A stretch of 64,000 bases of DNA from an uncultured Clostridia bacterium (GCA_945948515.1 CAMFBH010000002.1:1-64000); one strand, 5' to 3'; shown: positions 36,301 through 45,000, numbered from the stretch's first letter. Notes: generated from the sequence alone by a model not told the origin. Made by a program: numbers and translations.

Positions 36301-36627
36301 AACAAGAATCAACACATTATCAACGCTGTCAATCTTGCCTTCAAGGTCTATCTGAAGCGCCTGCAATGCTTGAAGCGGTTTCATATGAACCGATACTGTC
36401 AGATTAACGCCTGCAAGCACCTCATCAAGCCAGTCGAGAACCGCGCCGGCTGTCTGCTCATCTGTAAGCTCTGCCCATGCCATGAAATTCCAAGCAATGT
36501 TGTTATCATGGTAATCAGGGTCTTTAACTGCCGCAAATGCCTGGAAAGCACCTGTCATGCAGCTGAGAGCCATAAGAAGAGCTAAGAACAAGCTAAGCAA
36601 ACGCTTTGAAAATTTCTTAACTTTCAC
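30319..36627 (-). CDS. Giant secreted protein (2102 residues) with C-terminal dockerin
   Basis: A signal peptide (1-32, AFA) is followed by about 950 residues of predicted helical, Leu/Ile/Asn-rich sequence with no recognised family. A beta-rich middle follows (about 960-1450), then helical segments resembling FIVAR-type surface repeats; the clearest is around 1800-1860 (YTTESWNNYVAAYNKAVDY). Residues about 1865-1930 are the Cys-rich module shared with the 882-residue protein. Residues about 1935-2035 are the Ig-like module and about 2040-2100 the dockerin with DLNADGKINATDARLV, shared with the 375-residue protein. GGAGG precedes the ATG. It is divergent from the equally large 37295-44830 gene. 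It is probably surface-docked; no enzymatic motif was found. Confidence 0.82.
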   Translation of the reverse strand: MKVKKFSKRLLSLFLALLMALSCMTGAFQAFAAVKDPDYHDNNIAWNFMAWAELTDEQTAGAVLDWLDEVLAGVNLTVSVHMKPLQALQALQIDLEGKIDSVDNVLILVDDVWALVKKYQGLLGGDVKNIDLSPISNLSNRSTNSAKEIIMAIAQNIYIMSNDFAGSNILKQFLLGQLDLGLASALDLYGLLGGKLGLEAGYQSNMVYNILKPVMVGAFCDQTTEEGLAKYNYLMGLTFDDMAMSLLSTDLLQKIEGIDASVNTYKWAQKNEDGSWNKDTVTTTDMSSDSSYYPYAGHALKSDYAIGQQNNLAERAFVAFQQVWESVLSSLFGRIQVQYTHLNIDNIYNDYMKVNGKQSVETWLSDPISYDWNGDIVKDTNGNNISNLERVVDELNNICPSLVNVTSASSVADVINALKICYNRHDRTTANKKADGEKYTFQDIDAEALFQKLLYSPLAAELGCENGILNLCITETYLLKANVGEKLLFRDVFTFDFSAYTGVIQGFNDFLVALLYELFPTLQDGTLAKTGNTLDTATIVSTLISNACTLIQYVGDETDANILAQFYADNGADAKITEANVESAMVPFMIAVIKASADVKQVHDSKWLACTDAEDVAYVCLEEYLSYIVPEYDYTALLTEATKDSEGNITAYNASIEGVILPMARDALCYILESIVPLTNKDGSVWNIYKLYDSTNGVVTASASDDIFDLLNSVVCYYAVDCGIGNLLGFTDFKCGTGSGALTTCAIKQTNSLWQNLSLIVNKLLPDLGEMLGYGQGNLDTQDLIYEKLILGMLDIGPNQGVSTALTTIIDALKTHYFQSDSIVDIVYDVLQKMLNFVIGARDSNDKCGDLILARTADKSSPFDAFLQIANIAGASGVSADIGVIGRFICRVYEGFGGSCYRTCQDTCWEGAMYIVTAVNNFIPSFVPQISAFKLSGTDIYMKEATKNSYTAGSTISNYVCVHNNSLGINRAYINAAGDVIPASRVYVRVDTITHVNTGSVVATNPSQAALVAPDAIGEVPVSYSVSSSQLDQNGEYLAEFLVSYSYVDQNGTLIKDKDGNNYTGLTASAYQFVTTDYDWYDAVYNEDGTFKNELARDTEDNYTKASNYIKRALSGVKYKHMYIQYPKNVVIKKSMITQLDKINVRIVNEASKDWAIDGVFAYTDNQAYGIPTVDMDTGDIINMNYYDYFKSVLDENGKPTQNEDGTPAGTWVRGAYLMSDIDSLKANDPTITATRYHVALTLAEASAGGILREALANYQNADGTYNGKQVQLQGSDVLLDGDMSTTFNASYANSDPTWSTGIDGIYFSMQKQIVNNSTKYVQFLKWDGKTDIEAQSTNTNVCFFRNDDGKKTVPWTITVADDTESVKLNEDYSKALEFMSTYKPEDFADYNSSTETSETYNYVLNSAKAAVKALGTPINNTTALDTTNRIASIKSTQVTTKETTARLGETVYQKATSLPDDMVKDFYLVDGYYYVDEAGTVPVYTNVKLNEAGYDMLSAAEKATMELDSETGDYRFINAPAYEYVWKDMGSGTGDFFENPYYAATETQKTTKDAQGNVLPLYSIDQYDYKNAEGGACSSDTTISGTTELAWRYKIPQTYLGVTPGAENRGIYLKANDKLNYALEIAKTKVSSSAAEILYNMVTEKRAGMNNVNYDVITYEKMAKAARDAEALITVDDIYTFYSVESCERDKYGKVIYDEKGAPIFLEGATPVYTNLKWADFEKALEADNENKTDEAKLNASDFVWTSNSREISTTASSFEIYEAIRVFNTYWDYLSFRGVDFTKLDEEITHYNTIKAAVDASETQLYTTESWNNYVAAYNKAVDYKAGTLTNEDGTEVSQNYTTTFSIRKDLMLAENALVPYVEEASHTHTLGTPVYDGEEAKTHTATCTAADCDLSEGYTVTEACTFDQGVVQDDGSTLYTCTVCGGTYSVAPAGYTVSGNIYVMTTAAGATASKPVPYACTLTVANAEGTPVTEVTSTAVNSGTKFTSNTFSIPNLPNGTYTVTVTGAYAVSRTVTLVVNGADITTANIPICACNYNTAKVAINAADLRAFNVAYSSGSFAAYPEYDLNADGKINATDARLVNVFYSVGTVTYPALTIQ
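30340..30810 (-). repeat. Beta-sandwich plus dockerin cassette, copy 2
   Basis: The matching C-terminal cassette in the 2102-residue protein gene. Nearly every residue pattern of copy 1 is kept, including NYNTA, INA.D.RAFN and the DLN.DGKINATDARLVNVF loop. Confidence 0.85.
30914..31030 (-). repeat. DNA-level copy of the Cys-rich module (copy in the 2102-residue protein)
   Basis: Counterpart of 27583-27700. The encoded segment starts HTHTLGTPVYDG and includes CTAADC. Confidence 0.75.
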
Positions 36628-36813
36628 TTGCTTTTACCTCCAAAAGTAATTTTTGATTTGATTTTATAAATTGCGATTTCCAGACCGTATTGTAACCCGA
36701 TTCTGACCAACCGTTCGGCATTTTCAAGCTGCGGAAACCGAGAAGCTTTTAGCTTGGAATACAGTTTTGAAATCTAAATTTACGCCACTGGCGGACACCA
36801 TTCGCGCACTATT

Positions 36814-36842
36814 ATTAAATCATCTTTAATTTCAAAAGTCAA
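36814..36842 (-). promoter_or_regulatory. Probable promoter of the 2102-residue protein gene
   Basis: On the minus strand TTGACT (36837-36842), a 17-base spacer and TTTAAT (36814-36819), leaving a leader of about 180 bases. Confidence 0.5.
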
Positions 36843-37119
36843 CATCCACCGTTCAAACAAAATTCACAAAATTTCATTTTCGGCACAATGCACAATTTGG
36901 CAAGTTGAAATTTGTTAAAACTGCCGATTTAACATTCTAAAAAAATCTGCTAAATTCTTTAATTTTTAGTTGTGTCAAGTCGTTTTGCTTTACAGATATA
37001 TCAATAGTGTAAAGGCATACTTCTTTACGAATTGGCGCCGATTTTAAGGGTTTTTTAAAAAGGGTGTGCACCGAAACACAGGAAAAAATTTACAAAAAAT
37101 TCAAATTTTTAAAAAGTTA

Positions 37120-37148
37120 TTGACAAGTTGCTATATATTTGTTATAAA
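37120..37148 (+). promoter_or_regulatory. sigma-A promoter of the 2511-residue protein gene
   Basis: A perfect TTGACA (37120-37125), a 17-base spacer and TATAAA (37143-37148) precede a structured leader of about 140 bases. Confidence 0.75.
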
Positions 37149-37294
37149 TATCTTGTATTTGTTCGTGCGAGTGGGTATTTTGCGCTCTTCAGCTCTGTAA
37201 ATGTTACAGAATTGTTAACGCATTGTGCCTCTCGCAAAATTCAAATCCGAACAATATCGGATTGAAAAATCAGAAAAAAGGAGAGATGATTTTA

Positions 37295-40200
37295 ATGAAA
37301 ACGAGCAAAAAGTTACTCAGCCTGTTTTTGGCTGTAGTAATGGCTGTCAGCGCTTGCTCTGTCGGCTTCACGGCGTTCGCCGCGGACGAGAGCACAAAAG
37401 TGTTTCAGCAGCCAACCGGCGCAGATGCTACATTTGAAGCATTGAACAGCGCTGTGAACCAACTCAAGATTGACGGCAAAAGCATAAGCGAACTTGTTGC
37501 CAGTCTTTCACCCACTCTTCTGAATGCCCTCGGCGGTTCAGGAAGCATGAGCAGTATTATCGGTGAAAACAGCATTACCCCCTTCTCCGACACATACTAC
37601 AAATATCTGAACAATTCCGACGGCGGAATGAACTATTGGTCTCTTTTAGGTTTCACAAGAAATAACCTTTCCAATTCCGACAAGGCAACAAAGGATTATT
37701 CTCAAGAAACATATGACAAAATCAAGGATTTCTACAAAGAGTACCAAAATGCAGATTCCCAGGCTACAGCTGCATTTAATGCTGCTAAAAAAGAAATTCA
37801 CAGAATGTTTGGTTTCGGTAACGAATCTGAAGCAATTGCCACTTTCGCTGACACCAAAGATGGTGATCCTGCTCCCCGTTATCTCACCATTTCGGAATTT
37901 GATGATTACAGCGTTTCAAATGCAGACGGTTCAAAAACCGTTGCTTTAAAAGAGGTTGGCGATTCATTCAACGGAATTGACCTTAAGCCTTTCAAGCAGT
38001 ATATGTCCGGAATTCTTAAGAAAACAAATGTTCAGCCCAAGGATGGTTTGGAATTCACTACAGCTGAATGCTGCTACTACTATTTCAATGATCCGCACTA
38101 CACAACCGGTCTCTACTACTACCTTATTCTCCAAAGCAGAGATTCCGTAACCCTTGATTTTGAATCAGTAGAGCTTGGTCCTAAGGTTACAGTAACAAAG
38201 AACGATGATGTGTTTGAAAAAGTATTCAATGAACTTCAATTCACTGATGAAACTATTGTTGAACTTCTTCTTATGCTCTATGGCGAAGACGGTCTCGGTG
38301 TAGTAGATTCAAACGGCGATGTTGTTTCTGATGCTGCCGGAATTGCGGACGCCTTTGGTATTCCGGGAACAACACCCGCAGAAGTAGCTCCCTATCTTAA
38401 AGCTAATTTCAATTCAGTGCTTGACTCTTTCCTCACAATGCTTATCGGTTTGGAAGGAGGATTCGGTGCAAACGAATTTGCAAGAAGCGAATACTTCTAC
38501 GACATGGTTTGTACTGTTCTTGTTGAAGGCGGCGTTTTTGCAAACAAAGAAGCGATTGATGCAAAAAGAGAATCAGCAAAGGCAACAACGGACGAGCTTG
38601 ATATTCTTGTTAAGCTTGCAAAAGAAACATACAATTCAAACGATGATTCTAAGAACAAGAGAGAGTTTGTTGCTGCTCTTATGCCCAACATCAACGCTCC
38701 TACAGGCGGCAAATCACCCGTTGAAGGAGTAAGCGATGTTACCGCATGGTATGTTTGCTACGCGCTTAACGACAATACTTTAAACTTTAAGAATGATATT
38801 CAGGGCGATTCTTCAAATTTCAGAAATATGGTTTTGAACAATTCCCTTGATTATTTCAACTACAGCCTTGCTTGTAACTATCTCTATGAGAGATCCGCAA
38901 GCGGAACAACATCGGTTGAATGGAACCCCTCAACAATCTACCTTAACTATGTTTACGACTATTTAACATTTGTTAAACCCGTTGTTGATAATTCCGGAGT
39001 TTCCTACAAATGGTCCGTTTACAAACCCACCGACGAGGTTGCCGTAAGAATGGTAAACACTCTTCTCAACAATCTTCTTGTTGATGAAAAAAAAGGTATT
39101 CTCAACAATAAAGTCGTTGTTGGAGTTCTTGACAACCTTCTTAGAACCAAGGTTGATCTTGCTAAAGCTCTCGACAATGTTTACCTCAATCTTTATACCT
39201 CACCGGTTGAAACTATAGCTAAGCTTCTCCCTGTTCTTGTTGTTCTTATCGACGAGGTTCTTGTTCCGATTCTCTTTAATGCACAGGGTGACCTTTATTA
39301 TAACGAGGGCAACGGTCTTCTCCTTGACCTTCTTACCGATAAAACAATCACTATCGGCAAGGTTGTTAAAGACCTTATCGGAATAGATATTGAAAGTTGG
39401 ACTCAGGACGCAGAAAGTGCAGTAGGTATCGGTTCTCTCCGTTTTGACCTCAACACTCTTCTTCCCGATCTCCTTCATTGGCTCCAGGGCGATACAAGTT
39501 ATACATATACCTATTATGATTTCACAAAGTATGATGCAGACGGAGCTGAAATTTCCGAAAGATCTCTTATCAAGGTTGATAAAACAAATGAAAAGGGAGA
39601 GGTAGAAAAGGATGATGACGGAAATCCTGTAAAGAAAACCATTATCAATCCTGCTATCAAGAGAGTTGTTTACAGAGCTACAACAACCGGCACATACAAC
39701 AAATCCAAGGTTCCGGTAATCACAAATATCTTCTGCGTTGACGAATTACTCGCAGGTGCAGAGATTGCAGACCTTCACAAGCTTGTTAAAGGCGATACCG
39801 GAGTTGATACCGGAGTTATTGTTGAAGAAGTTGTTGCAGAGCTTGCTTTCTTCTTCACGGATTCTATCGACGCTTATCTCGACGAGCATGCTACAGATCA
39901 GCGTATCGGCGTTGATTCCAGCGGTCCTTATCCGATTACAACCGGTGCAAACGATATTCTCGTTGCTCTTCCTCAGATAATTGATAGAGCAGGTAAGAAT
40001 TTCGTTGCTAAATACGGAATCGACTCCGATTGGAGCTACGGTAACATCGGTCAGATTGATATTACCAATAAGAACGATACCATTACCGAAAAGCTCACTG
40101 TTAACGAAACTCTTGAAGCTTTCAAGGCTAACGCTTCCGATCCTGATACATCGAATATCCTTCAGGGACTTATTTCAATCATCACGGATAACTGGCTCAA

Positions 40201-43200
40201 TGCTTTGATTGACCTTCTCAACAGCGTTGTTGCAACAGACAATAAAATTTCAAGTGAACTTCCGATAGTTGCAGGCCTTCTTAATTCTCTCGGCGGTCTC
40301 GGAGAGCAGAGCATTCTCACCGATGTTCTCAACGGCGTATTCCAGCTTACAAGAACAGATGATTGCTCCTTCACTCTTACACAGAGAGGCGATGGCTTCC
40401 TCGGTCAGAAAAATCACTATGTCGGACTCAGCAACGACTCAGGCTTATTCCTTATTTATAATATTGTTAACCTCGTTGATGCAATCAAGGGTATTGTAAA
40501 AAGCATCAACAATATACCTAAATCACCTTCATCGGACAACAGCAGCAGCAGTTCATCAAGCTCAACACCTGTTTCTCCGTATGTTACAACAAATTCCGTA
40601 AAATCATCAGATATCCTTACAGATACAAACAAGGCTTCGGCTAAGTCAATTATCGGAACTCTTGACGATATGCTTGCAGGACTTCTTGCTGAGTCATCTC
40701 TTAACGGATATAATCTTGATTCAACGGCAAACATCCTCACCGCTCTTGCTTCATTCGGTTCAAACTATCTCGGTTCAGGTAATACAAATGCTCTTCTCAA
40801 GCTTGTTAACACATATATGGGCTACCTCAACTGTGAAGATTTCAATAGCACAACAAAGAATCCGAACGCAAACGGCGATGTTGATCCCAACAAGCTTTAC
40901 ACAAGCGAACACCTTTCAAATCTTGTTATTCAAACCTATTCTTTGCTTGAGGATATTATTTCCTATGTAATTACAGACACAGCAAAGATTAAGGATTATA
41001 CTGTAAACGGCAAAAACTACAACCTTCTTACAGAAGCTCTGTCAGGTATCATCTCTCCCGATACAGTTGCAACAAGAGTTATTAATGATAAAACTGCTCT
41101 TTCTTATAAGTCTTATGAAAAAGATGTTCTCGGAAGAGACTCTTGGAAAGATGTTAAGAGCATAACATTTGATTTCAAGGCAGGAGATAAGGCTTCCTTC
41201 TATAAAGGTATTGCAGAATCACTCCGTCTTGTAACATCAATTCTCAGCGTTGTATTTATAGATGCAGGCTACTACGATTCTCTCGTTCAGCCCGTTCTTG
41301 CTGCTCTTGTTGAAAAGCAAAGCGCAGCAGTTAAGAATTCGGTTTACGCAGTAGGAACAGTTAAGACAGCCGATGATGTTCTCTTCTGCTTGCTTAATCC
41401 TATCAGCGCACTTCTTTCCGATTTCTATAAGAAGCCCGTTACGGTTCTTCTTCAGTTAGTTCCCGGATTGGCAAAGATTCTTGACAATACAACAACTCCG
41501 AATATCGCCGGAATTGTTACGGCGGCAACTGCTCCTCTTAAAGGAGAGATCGTCGGACTCGGAAACATTGTTAATTATGCTACTCCTACCGGCGCTAAGA
41601 AGATTTACGAGCTTACAGCTAAACTTAATGTTGATGTTTCAAACTTCGACCTTGTTTCAACTCTCAACGGCGCTCTCAAGAAATTAGGCATCGTTCTCGG
41701 TCCTATCAACTGGAACGCTCTTGCTAACAGCGCTTCAACAGAGGAAACTCTTCTCAGAATAGTTGCATACCTTATTAATACTATTACTGATGACGACAAT
41801 CTCAACGCAATTATCGTTCTTGCTAAGCTTACAGGTAAGCAGAATGTTATTGATCTCTTCCAAATGTTAGCTCAGCTTGATGCTAAGAAGATTCTCAACA
41901 TACTTAATGAGGTTCTTGCCCTTACAGACGAGCCCACTCTCGTTTATTGGACCTTCAGCCAGTATGTAACAGAAGCAGTTACAGGATTTAAGTATCCTCT
42001 CGGAGTATCAAAATCCGATGCTGAAAACGCAATCGGTCAGCTTGATTCACTTGTTGCAAACATCTTCCCGCTTCTCAGCGGATTCGGACTTGATGTTGCA
42101 GACAATCTTCCCGAGATTGTTAACGACAATCTTTACACAAACAAGCTTCTCACAACAATTGCAGTTTCTCTTTACGCTGCTCTTGAAGGTGAGGTAGGAA
42201 CTTATCTCGGTTATGTAGGAATCGCAACCTCCACAGATGATGTTGCAAAGCTTCTTACAGACAGAAGCTACGGTAAAACCTTCTCATCGGCAGCTAAAAC
42301 AATTAAAGCTGCAAAGAGCTGGAAGGCTCTTAAGAAAGCTGTTGAAGCTAAGAAGAATCCCAAAACAATCAACTGGGGCTTCAAAGACGGCTCAAAGAAT
42401 GCTAAGCAGGGCTTCCTTAACGGACTTGCAGCAATCCTCCGTCCTCTTAACAGTGTTCTCACCTTCGTTCTTGCAGGTGACGGTCTTGAGCTCGGAAACA
42501 TGCTCTCAGGTCTTGTTTCCGGCTTAACAATCAAAGAAACCGCTACACAGTTCAATAAGGATAACGAGAACGGCGGAACTCTTAAGTATTCACTTAAGAA
42601 AGGTATCCTTACTCTTAAGATTAAGAGCAACAACAAGTCTGTTACAGGCGCAGCAATGGGCTGGAATGAAATTAAGCTTGACCTTAACGCTGTTGTTAAA
42701 CAAATCAAAGACCTTGAGCTCTATGGCGGAAACGCTTATGAAAACTCAGTAGTTCCGCTCCTTGAGGCATTCAAGTGCACAGGTCTTAAGACTTATGCTC
42801 AGTACACAGCAGATATTGAGAAGGCAAAGGACAATGTTCTTCTTGATGTTCTTAATCCGCTCTTCGGATTTGTTGATGAACTTCTTGAAGCTCCGTTTGA
42901 TACAATAACCGGAGTTCTTCCGAATGTTGCATACTTCATTGACAACAACGGTGTTTCACAGCTTCTCAACAACTTACTCGCTCCTATCACTCAGCTTCTC
43001 CCCGTTCTTAAAGAAAACGGACTTGATGTTGAAAAGATTATTGAATGCTTCCTTGGAACTTCAATTAATCAGGCAATAACAAAGCTTCTCGGTGTTAATA
43101 TTCACCTTGATCTTAACGACCTTAATAAGTGTGATATTCAGAATGCTGTTATCCCGCTTGTTAACAAGCTTCTTAAGAACTATAAGATTAAGCTTCCCAA

Positions 43201-44830
43201 GATTGATTGGGGAACACTTGCTGGTCACGGAACAGTTAAAACCGTTAAGAGCGCTGCTCTCAACGCAGAAGGCACTTACACAACCAAGCAGGTAACTGCA
43301 AGACAGGGCGAAACTCTTATTGCTGTTCTCAGGTATATCCTTGATGCAGTAATCGATAATATGTCTGCTATCAAGAAGCTTGTAAGCGGCATTAAGATGG
43401 ATAAGAAGATTAAAGATATTCTTAATCCTGTATTCACTCAGCTCGGAGCAACAACCTCCGACGATGTAATCCGCGCAATATTCTACTTGCTCACAGAAGA
43501 ACCCACAAATGCCTTCTGGGATTACACAGATTATAAGACAAAGTCTTACGACTTCACATATCCTGAAGGAATCGAAGATTTCTGCGTAAATCTCGGACCT
43601 ACTGTTGACGGACTTATCAGCGGTATCATTTCAGGCGGACTTGCAGGTCTTGTTGAAAAGAATGTTTATAAAGACAGCATTATCAACACGATTGCAAAGG
43701 CTCTCTATCAGGCACTTCAGGGTGTTGACCTCGGCAGCATGGGCTCACTTGTTGATCTCCTTGCAATGACCGATATCAACTTCACTACTCAGAATGTTGC
43801 TAAGCTTCTTACAGATAAGAATTACGGTAAGACCTATGAGCAGGCAGCTAAGGTTATTGCCGCTCAGAAGACTTGGGATAAGGTTAACTTCGATAACATC
43901 TCTTGGGGTGTTAACGACAGAGACAGCTTCCTCAATGCTCTTTGCGCAATCCTCCGTCCCGTTTACGGAGTTCTCGATGTTCTCTTTAACGGCGGTTCAC
44001 TCGGCTTATTCAAGCTTATTTATCTCCCCGGAAGCAACGGCTACACAAACTCGGTAGTTCCGCTCATGGAGGCACTCAGCCTTTACAACATTAAGACTCA
44101 GTATCAGTACAGAGAAGATATCAGCAAGGCTTACGATAATATCCTTCTTGATATTCTCAATCCTCTGTTCGACTTTGTTGAGGATCTCCTTAACGCTCCT
44201 CTTCAGACTCTTTCTGATAAGATTCCGAACCTTGCACTCTTCATTGCAAACAACGGATTACTTCAGTTGATAGACAATCTTGTTACTCCTATTACGGCTC
44301 TTCTTGATGCACTCAAGCCCGTAATTGACCTCAATGAGCTTCTTCCTCAGATTCTTAAGGCTCTCAATGTTGACCTCAAGGGCTTCAAGATTGACCTCTA
44401 TCACATTTCAAACATGGTTGAACCCTACATCGGTCAGGATAAGATAGTTGATTCACTCAACTCTCTGCTTGCTTCAATTAAGATTGGCGGCGCTCCGCTT
44501 AACCTTAAACTCCTCCCGATTGACTGGTTCCAGCTTGCAAGCCACGGCGATGTTAAGATTTCCGCTTCAATGGCTGCAACATACGGCTCAAGAGTTTATG
44601 TTGAAGCAAACGCTGCTGAAACCTTAATCGCAGTTCTCAGATATCTGATTGCAACAATCCAGTCCGGTGACAACCTCACAGTTATAAGCAACCTCATCAG
44701 CGGTCTTCTCGGAGATGCAGATGAATCCGTAACAGGTATTATTGATACCGTTCTCGGAATGCTTATGGACTACAAGGGCGACGACCTTATTGCTCAGATA
44801 GGCGATCTCCTTGAAACACTTGCCGGATAA
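37295..44830 (+). CDS. Giant secreted repeat protein (2511 residues), unknown family
   Basis: The ATG at 37295 is 11 bases after AAAAGGAG and opens a clear signal peptide (MKTSKKLLSLFLAVVMAVSA, cut after AFA). Frames further upstream extend into the leader and are unlikely. The protein is mostly amphipathic helix, rich in Leu, Asn and Asp. Its second half repeats a unit of about 440-500 residues, with motifs IDW..LA..G (near 1470, 1969 and 2408), LNPLF.FV..LL..P (near 1367, 1853 and 2288) and LLTD..YGKT (near 1651 and 2169). A more divergent copy may start near 630. A Ser-rich linker lies near residue 1081. No dockerin, LPXTG or other anchor is visible. No family was recognised. Confidence 0.8.
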   Translation: MKTSKKLLSLFLAVVMAVSACSVGFTAFAADESTKVFQQPTGADATFEALNSAVNQLKIDGKSISELVASLSPTLLNALGGSGSMSSIIGENSITPFSDTYYKYLNNSDGGMNYWSLLGFTRNNLSNSDKATKDYSQETYDKIKDFYKEYQNADSQATAAFNAAKKEIHRMFGFGNESEAIATFADTKDGDPAPRYLTISEFDDYSVSNADGSKTVALKEVGDSFNGIDLKPFKQYMSGILKKTNVQPKDGLEFTTAECCYYYFNDPHYTTGLYYYLILQSRDSVTLDFESVELGPKVTVTKNDDVFEKVFNELQFTDETIVELLLMLYGEDGLGVVDSNGDVVSDAAGIADAFGIPGTTPAEVAPYLKANFNSVLDSFLTMLIGLEGGFGANEFARSEYFYDMVCTVLVEGGVFANKEAIDAKRESAKATTDELDILVKLAKETYNSNDDSKNKREFVAALMPNINAPTGGKSPVEGVSDVTAWYVCYALNDNTLNFKNDIQGDSSNFRNMVLNNSLDYFNYSLACNYLYERSASGTTSVEWNPSTIYLNYVYDYLTFVKPVVDNSGVSYKWSVYKPTDEVAVRMVNTLLNNLLVDEKKGILNNKVVVGVLDNLLRTKVDLAKALDNVYLNLYTSPVETIAKLLPVLVVLIDEVLVPILFNAQGDLYYNEGNGLLLDLLTDKTITIGKVVKDLIGIDIESWTQDAESAVGIGSLRFDLNTLLPDLLHWLQGDTSYTYTYYDFTKYDADGAEISERSLIKVDKTNEKGEVEKDDDGNPVKKTIINPAIKRVVYRATTTGTYNKSKVPVITNIFCVDELLAGAEIADLHKLVKGDTGVDTGVIVEEVVAELAFFFTDSIDAYLDEHATDQRIGVDSSGPYPITTGANDILVALPQIIDRAGKNFVAKYGIDSDWSYGNIGQIDITNKNDTITEKLTVNETLEAFKANASDPDTSNILQGLISIITDNWLNALIDLLNSVVATDNKISSELPIVAGLLNSLGGLGEQSILTDVLNGVFQLTRTDDCSFTLTQRGDGFLGQKNHYVGLSNDSGLFLIYNIVNLVDAIKGIVKSINNIPKSPSSDNSSSSSSSSTPVSPYVTTNSVKSSDILTDTNKASAKSIIGTLDDMLAGLLAESSLNGYNLDSTANILTALASFGSNYLGSGNTNALLKLVNTYMGYLNCEDFNSTTKNPNANGDVDPNKLYTSEHLSNLVIQTYSLLEDIISYVITDTAKIKDYTVNGKNYNLLTEALSGIISPDTVATRVINDKTALSYKSYEKDVLGRDSWKDVKSITFDFKAGDKASFYKGIAESLRLVTSILSVVFIDAGYYDSLVQPVLAALVEKQSAAVKNSVYAVGTVKTADDVLFCLLNPISALLSDFYKKPVTVLLQLVPGLAKILDNTTTPNIAGIVTAATAPLKGEIVGLGNIVNYATPTGAKKIYELTAKLNVDVSNFDLVSTLNGALKKLGIVLGPINWNALANSASTEETLLRIVAYLINTITDDDNLNAIIVLAKLTGKQNVIDLFQMLAQLDAKKILNILNEVLALTDEPTLVYWTFSQYVTEAVTGFKYPLGVSKSDAENAIGQLDSLVANIFPLLSGFGLDVADNLPEIVNDNLYTNKLLTTIAVSLYAALEGEVGTYLGYVGIATSTDDVAKLLTDRSYGKTFSSAAKTIKAAKSWKALKKAVEAKKNPKTINWGFKDGSKNAKQGFLNGLAAILRPLNSVLTFVLAGDGLELGNMLSGLVSGLTIKETATQFNKDNENGGTLKYSLKKGILTLKIKSNNKSVTGAAMGWNEIKLDLNAVVKQIKDLELYGGNAYENSVVPLLEAFKCTGLKTYAQYTADIEKAKDNVLLDVLNPLFGFVDELLEAPFDTITGVLPNVAYFIDNNGVSQLLNNLLAPITQLLPVLKENGLDVEKIIECFLGTSINQAITKLLGVNIHLDLNDLNKCDIQNAVIPLVNKLLKNYKIKLPKIDWGTLAGHGTVKTVKSAALNAEGTYTTKQVTARQGETLIAVLRYILDAVIDNMSAIKKLVSGIKMDKKIKDILNPVFTQLGATTSDDVIRAIFYLLTEEPTNAFWDYTDYKTKSYDFTYPEGIEDFCVNLGPTVDGLISGIISGGLAGLVEKNVYKDSIINTIAKALYQALQGVDLGSMGSLVDLLAMTDINFTTQNVAKLLTDKNYGKTYEQAAKVIAAQKTWDKVNFDNISWGVNDRDSFLNALCAILRPVYGVLDVLFNGGSLGLFKLIYLPGSNGYTNSVVPLMEALSLYNIKTQYQYREDISKAYDNILLDILNPLFDFVEDLLNAPLQTLSDKIPNLALFIANNGLLQLIDNLVTPITALLDALKPVIDLNELLPQILKALNVDLKGFKIDLYHISNMVEPYIGQDKIVDSLNSLLASIKIGGAPLNLKLLPIDWFQLASHGDVKISASMAATYGSRVYVEANAAETLIAVLRYLIATIQSGDNLTVISNLISGLLGDADESVTGIIDTVLGMLMDYKGDDLIAQIGDLLETLAG
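41150..44820 (+). repeat. Tandem coding repeats of about 1.3-1.5 kb in the giant gene
   Basis: Three successive units encode the order LRP/LR..-LNP..-..NNG-IDW/INW..LA-ETL..VLRY. The last two copies are closest to each other, suggesting recent internal duplication towards the 3' end. Confidence 0.75.
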
Positions 44831-44855
44831 TTAATATTCGACAAACATAAACAAT

Positions 44856-44888
44856 AAAAAACGGTGCGGAGAAATCCGTACCGTTTTT
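44856..44888 (+). terminator. Terminator after the giant gene
   Basis: A 14-bp stem (44856-44870 with 44875-44888, GAAA loop) is followed by a T run, 26 bases after the stop. Confidence 0.88.
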
Positions 44889-44934
44889 ATTATATTTTCT
44901 TTGATAACTTAATTATTAATTATTTAATAAACTC

Positions 44935-44963
44935 TTGTATCGTAAATAAAAAATTGTTATAAT
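44935..44963 (+). promoter_or_regulatory. Promoter of the Nudix fusion operon
   Basis: TTGTAT (44935-44940), a 17-base spacer and a perfect TATAAT (44958-44963). Confidence 0.6.
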
Positions 44964-45000
44964 ACTGTCATATAATACTTTTTTTGCGGTGGTGAAAAAT

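Larger units (their letters stand above)
36628..37294. other. 667-base divergent intergenic region between the two giant genes
   Basis: No gene is seen. It holds a promoter for each flanking gene. The minus-strand leader (about 36805 down to 36628) and the plus-strand leader (about 37155 to 37294) are each 140-180 bases long and hairpin-rich, for example TGCGAG/CTCGCA enclosing CTGTAA/TTACAG, and AATCCGA/TCGGATT just before the plus-strand ribosome-binding site. The middle is very AT-rich. Confidence 0.5.

Noticed and set aside
37223-37294. Start of the giant protein upstream of 37295
   Set aside because: The extension runs through the leader hairpin and ribosome-binding site and precedes the signal peptide, which must be N-terminal.
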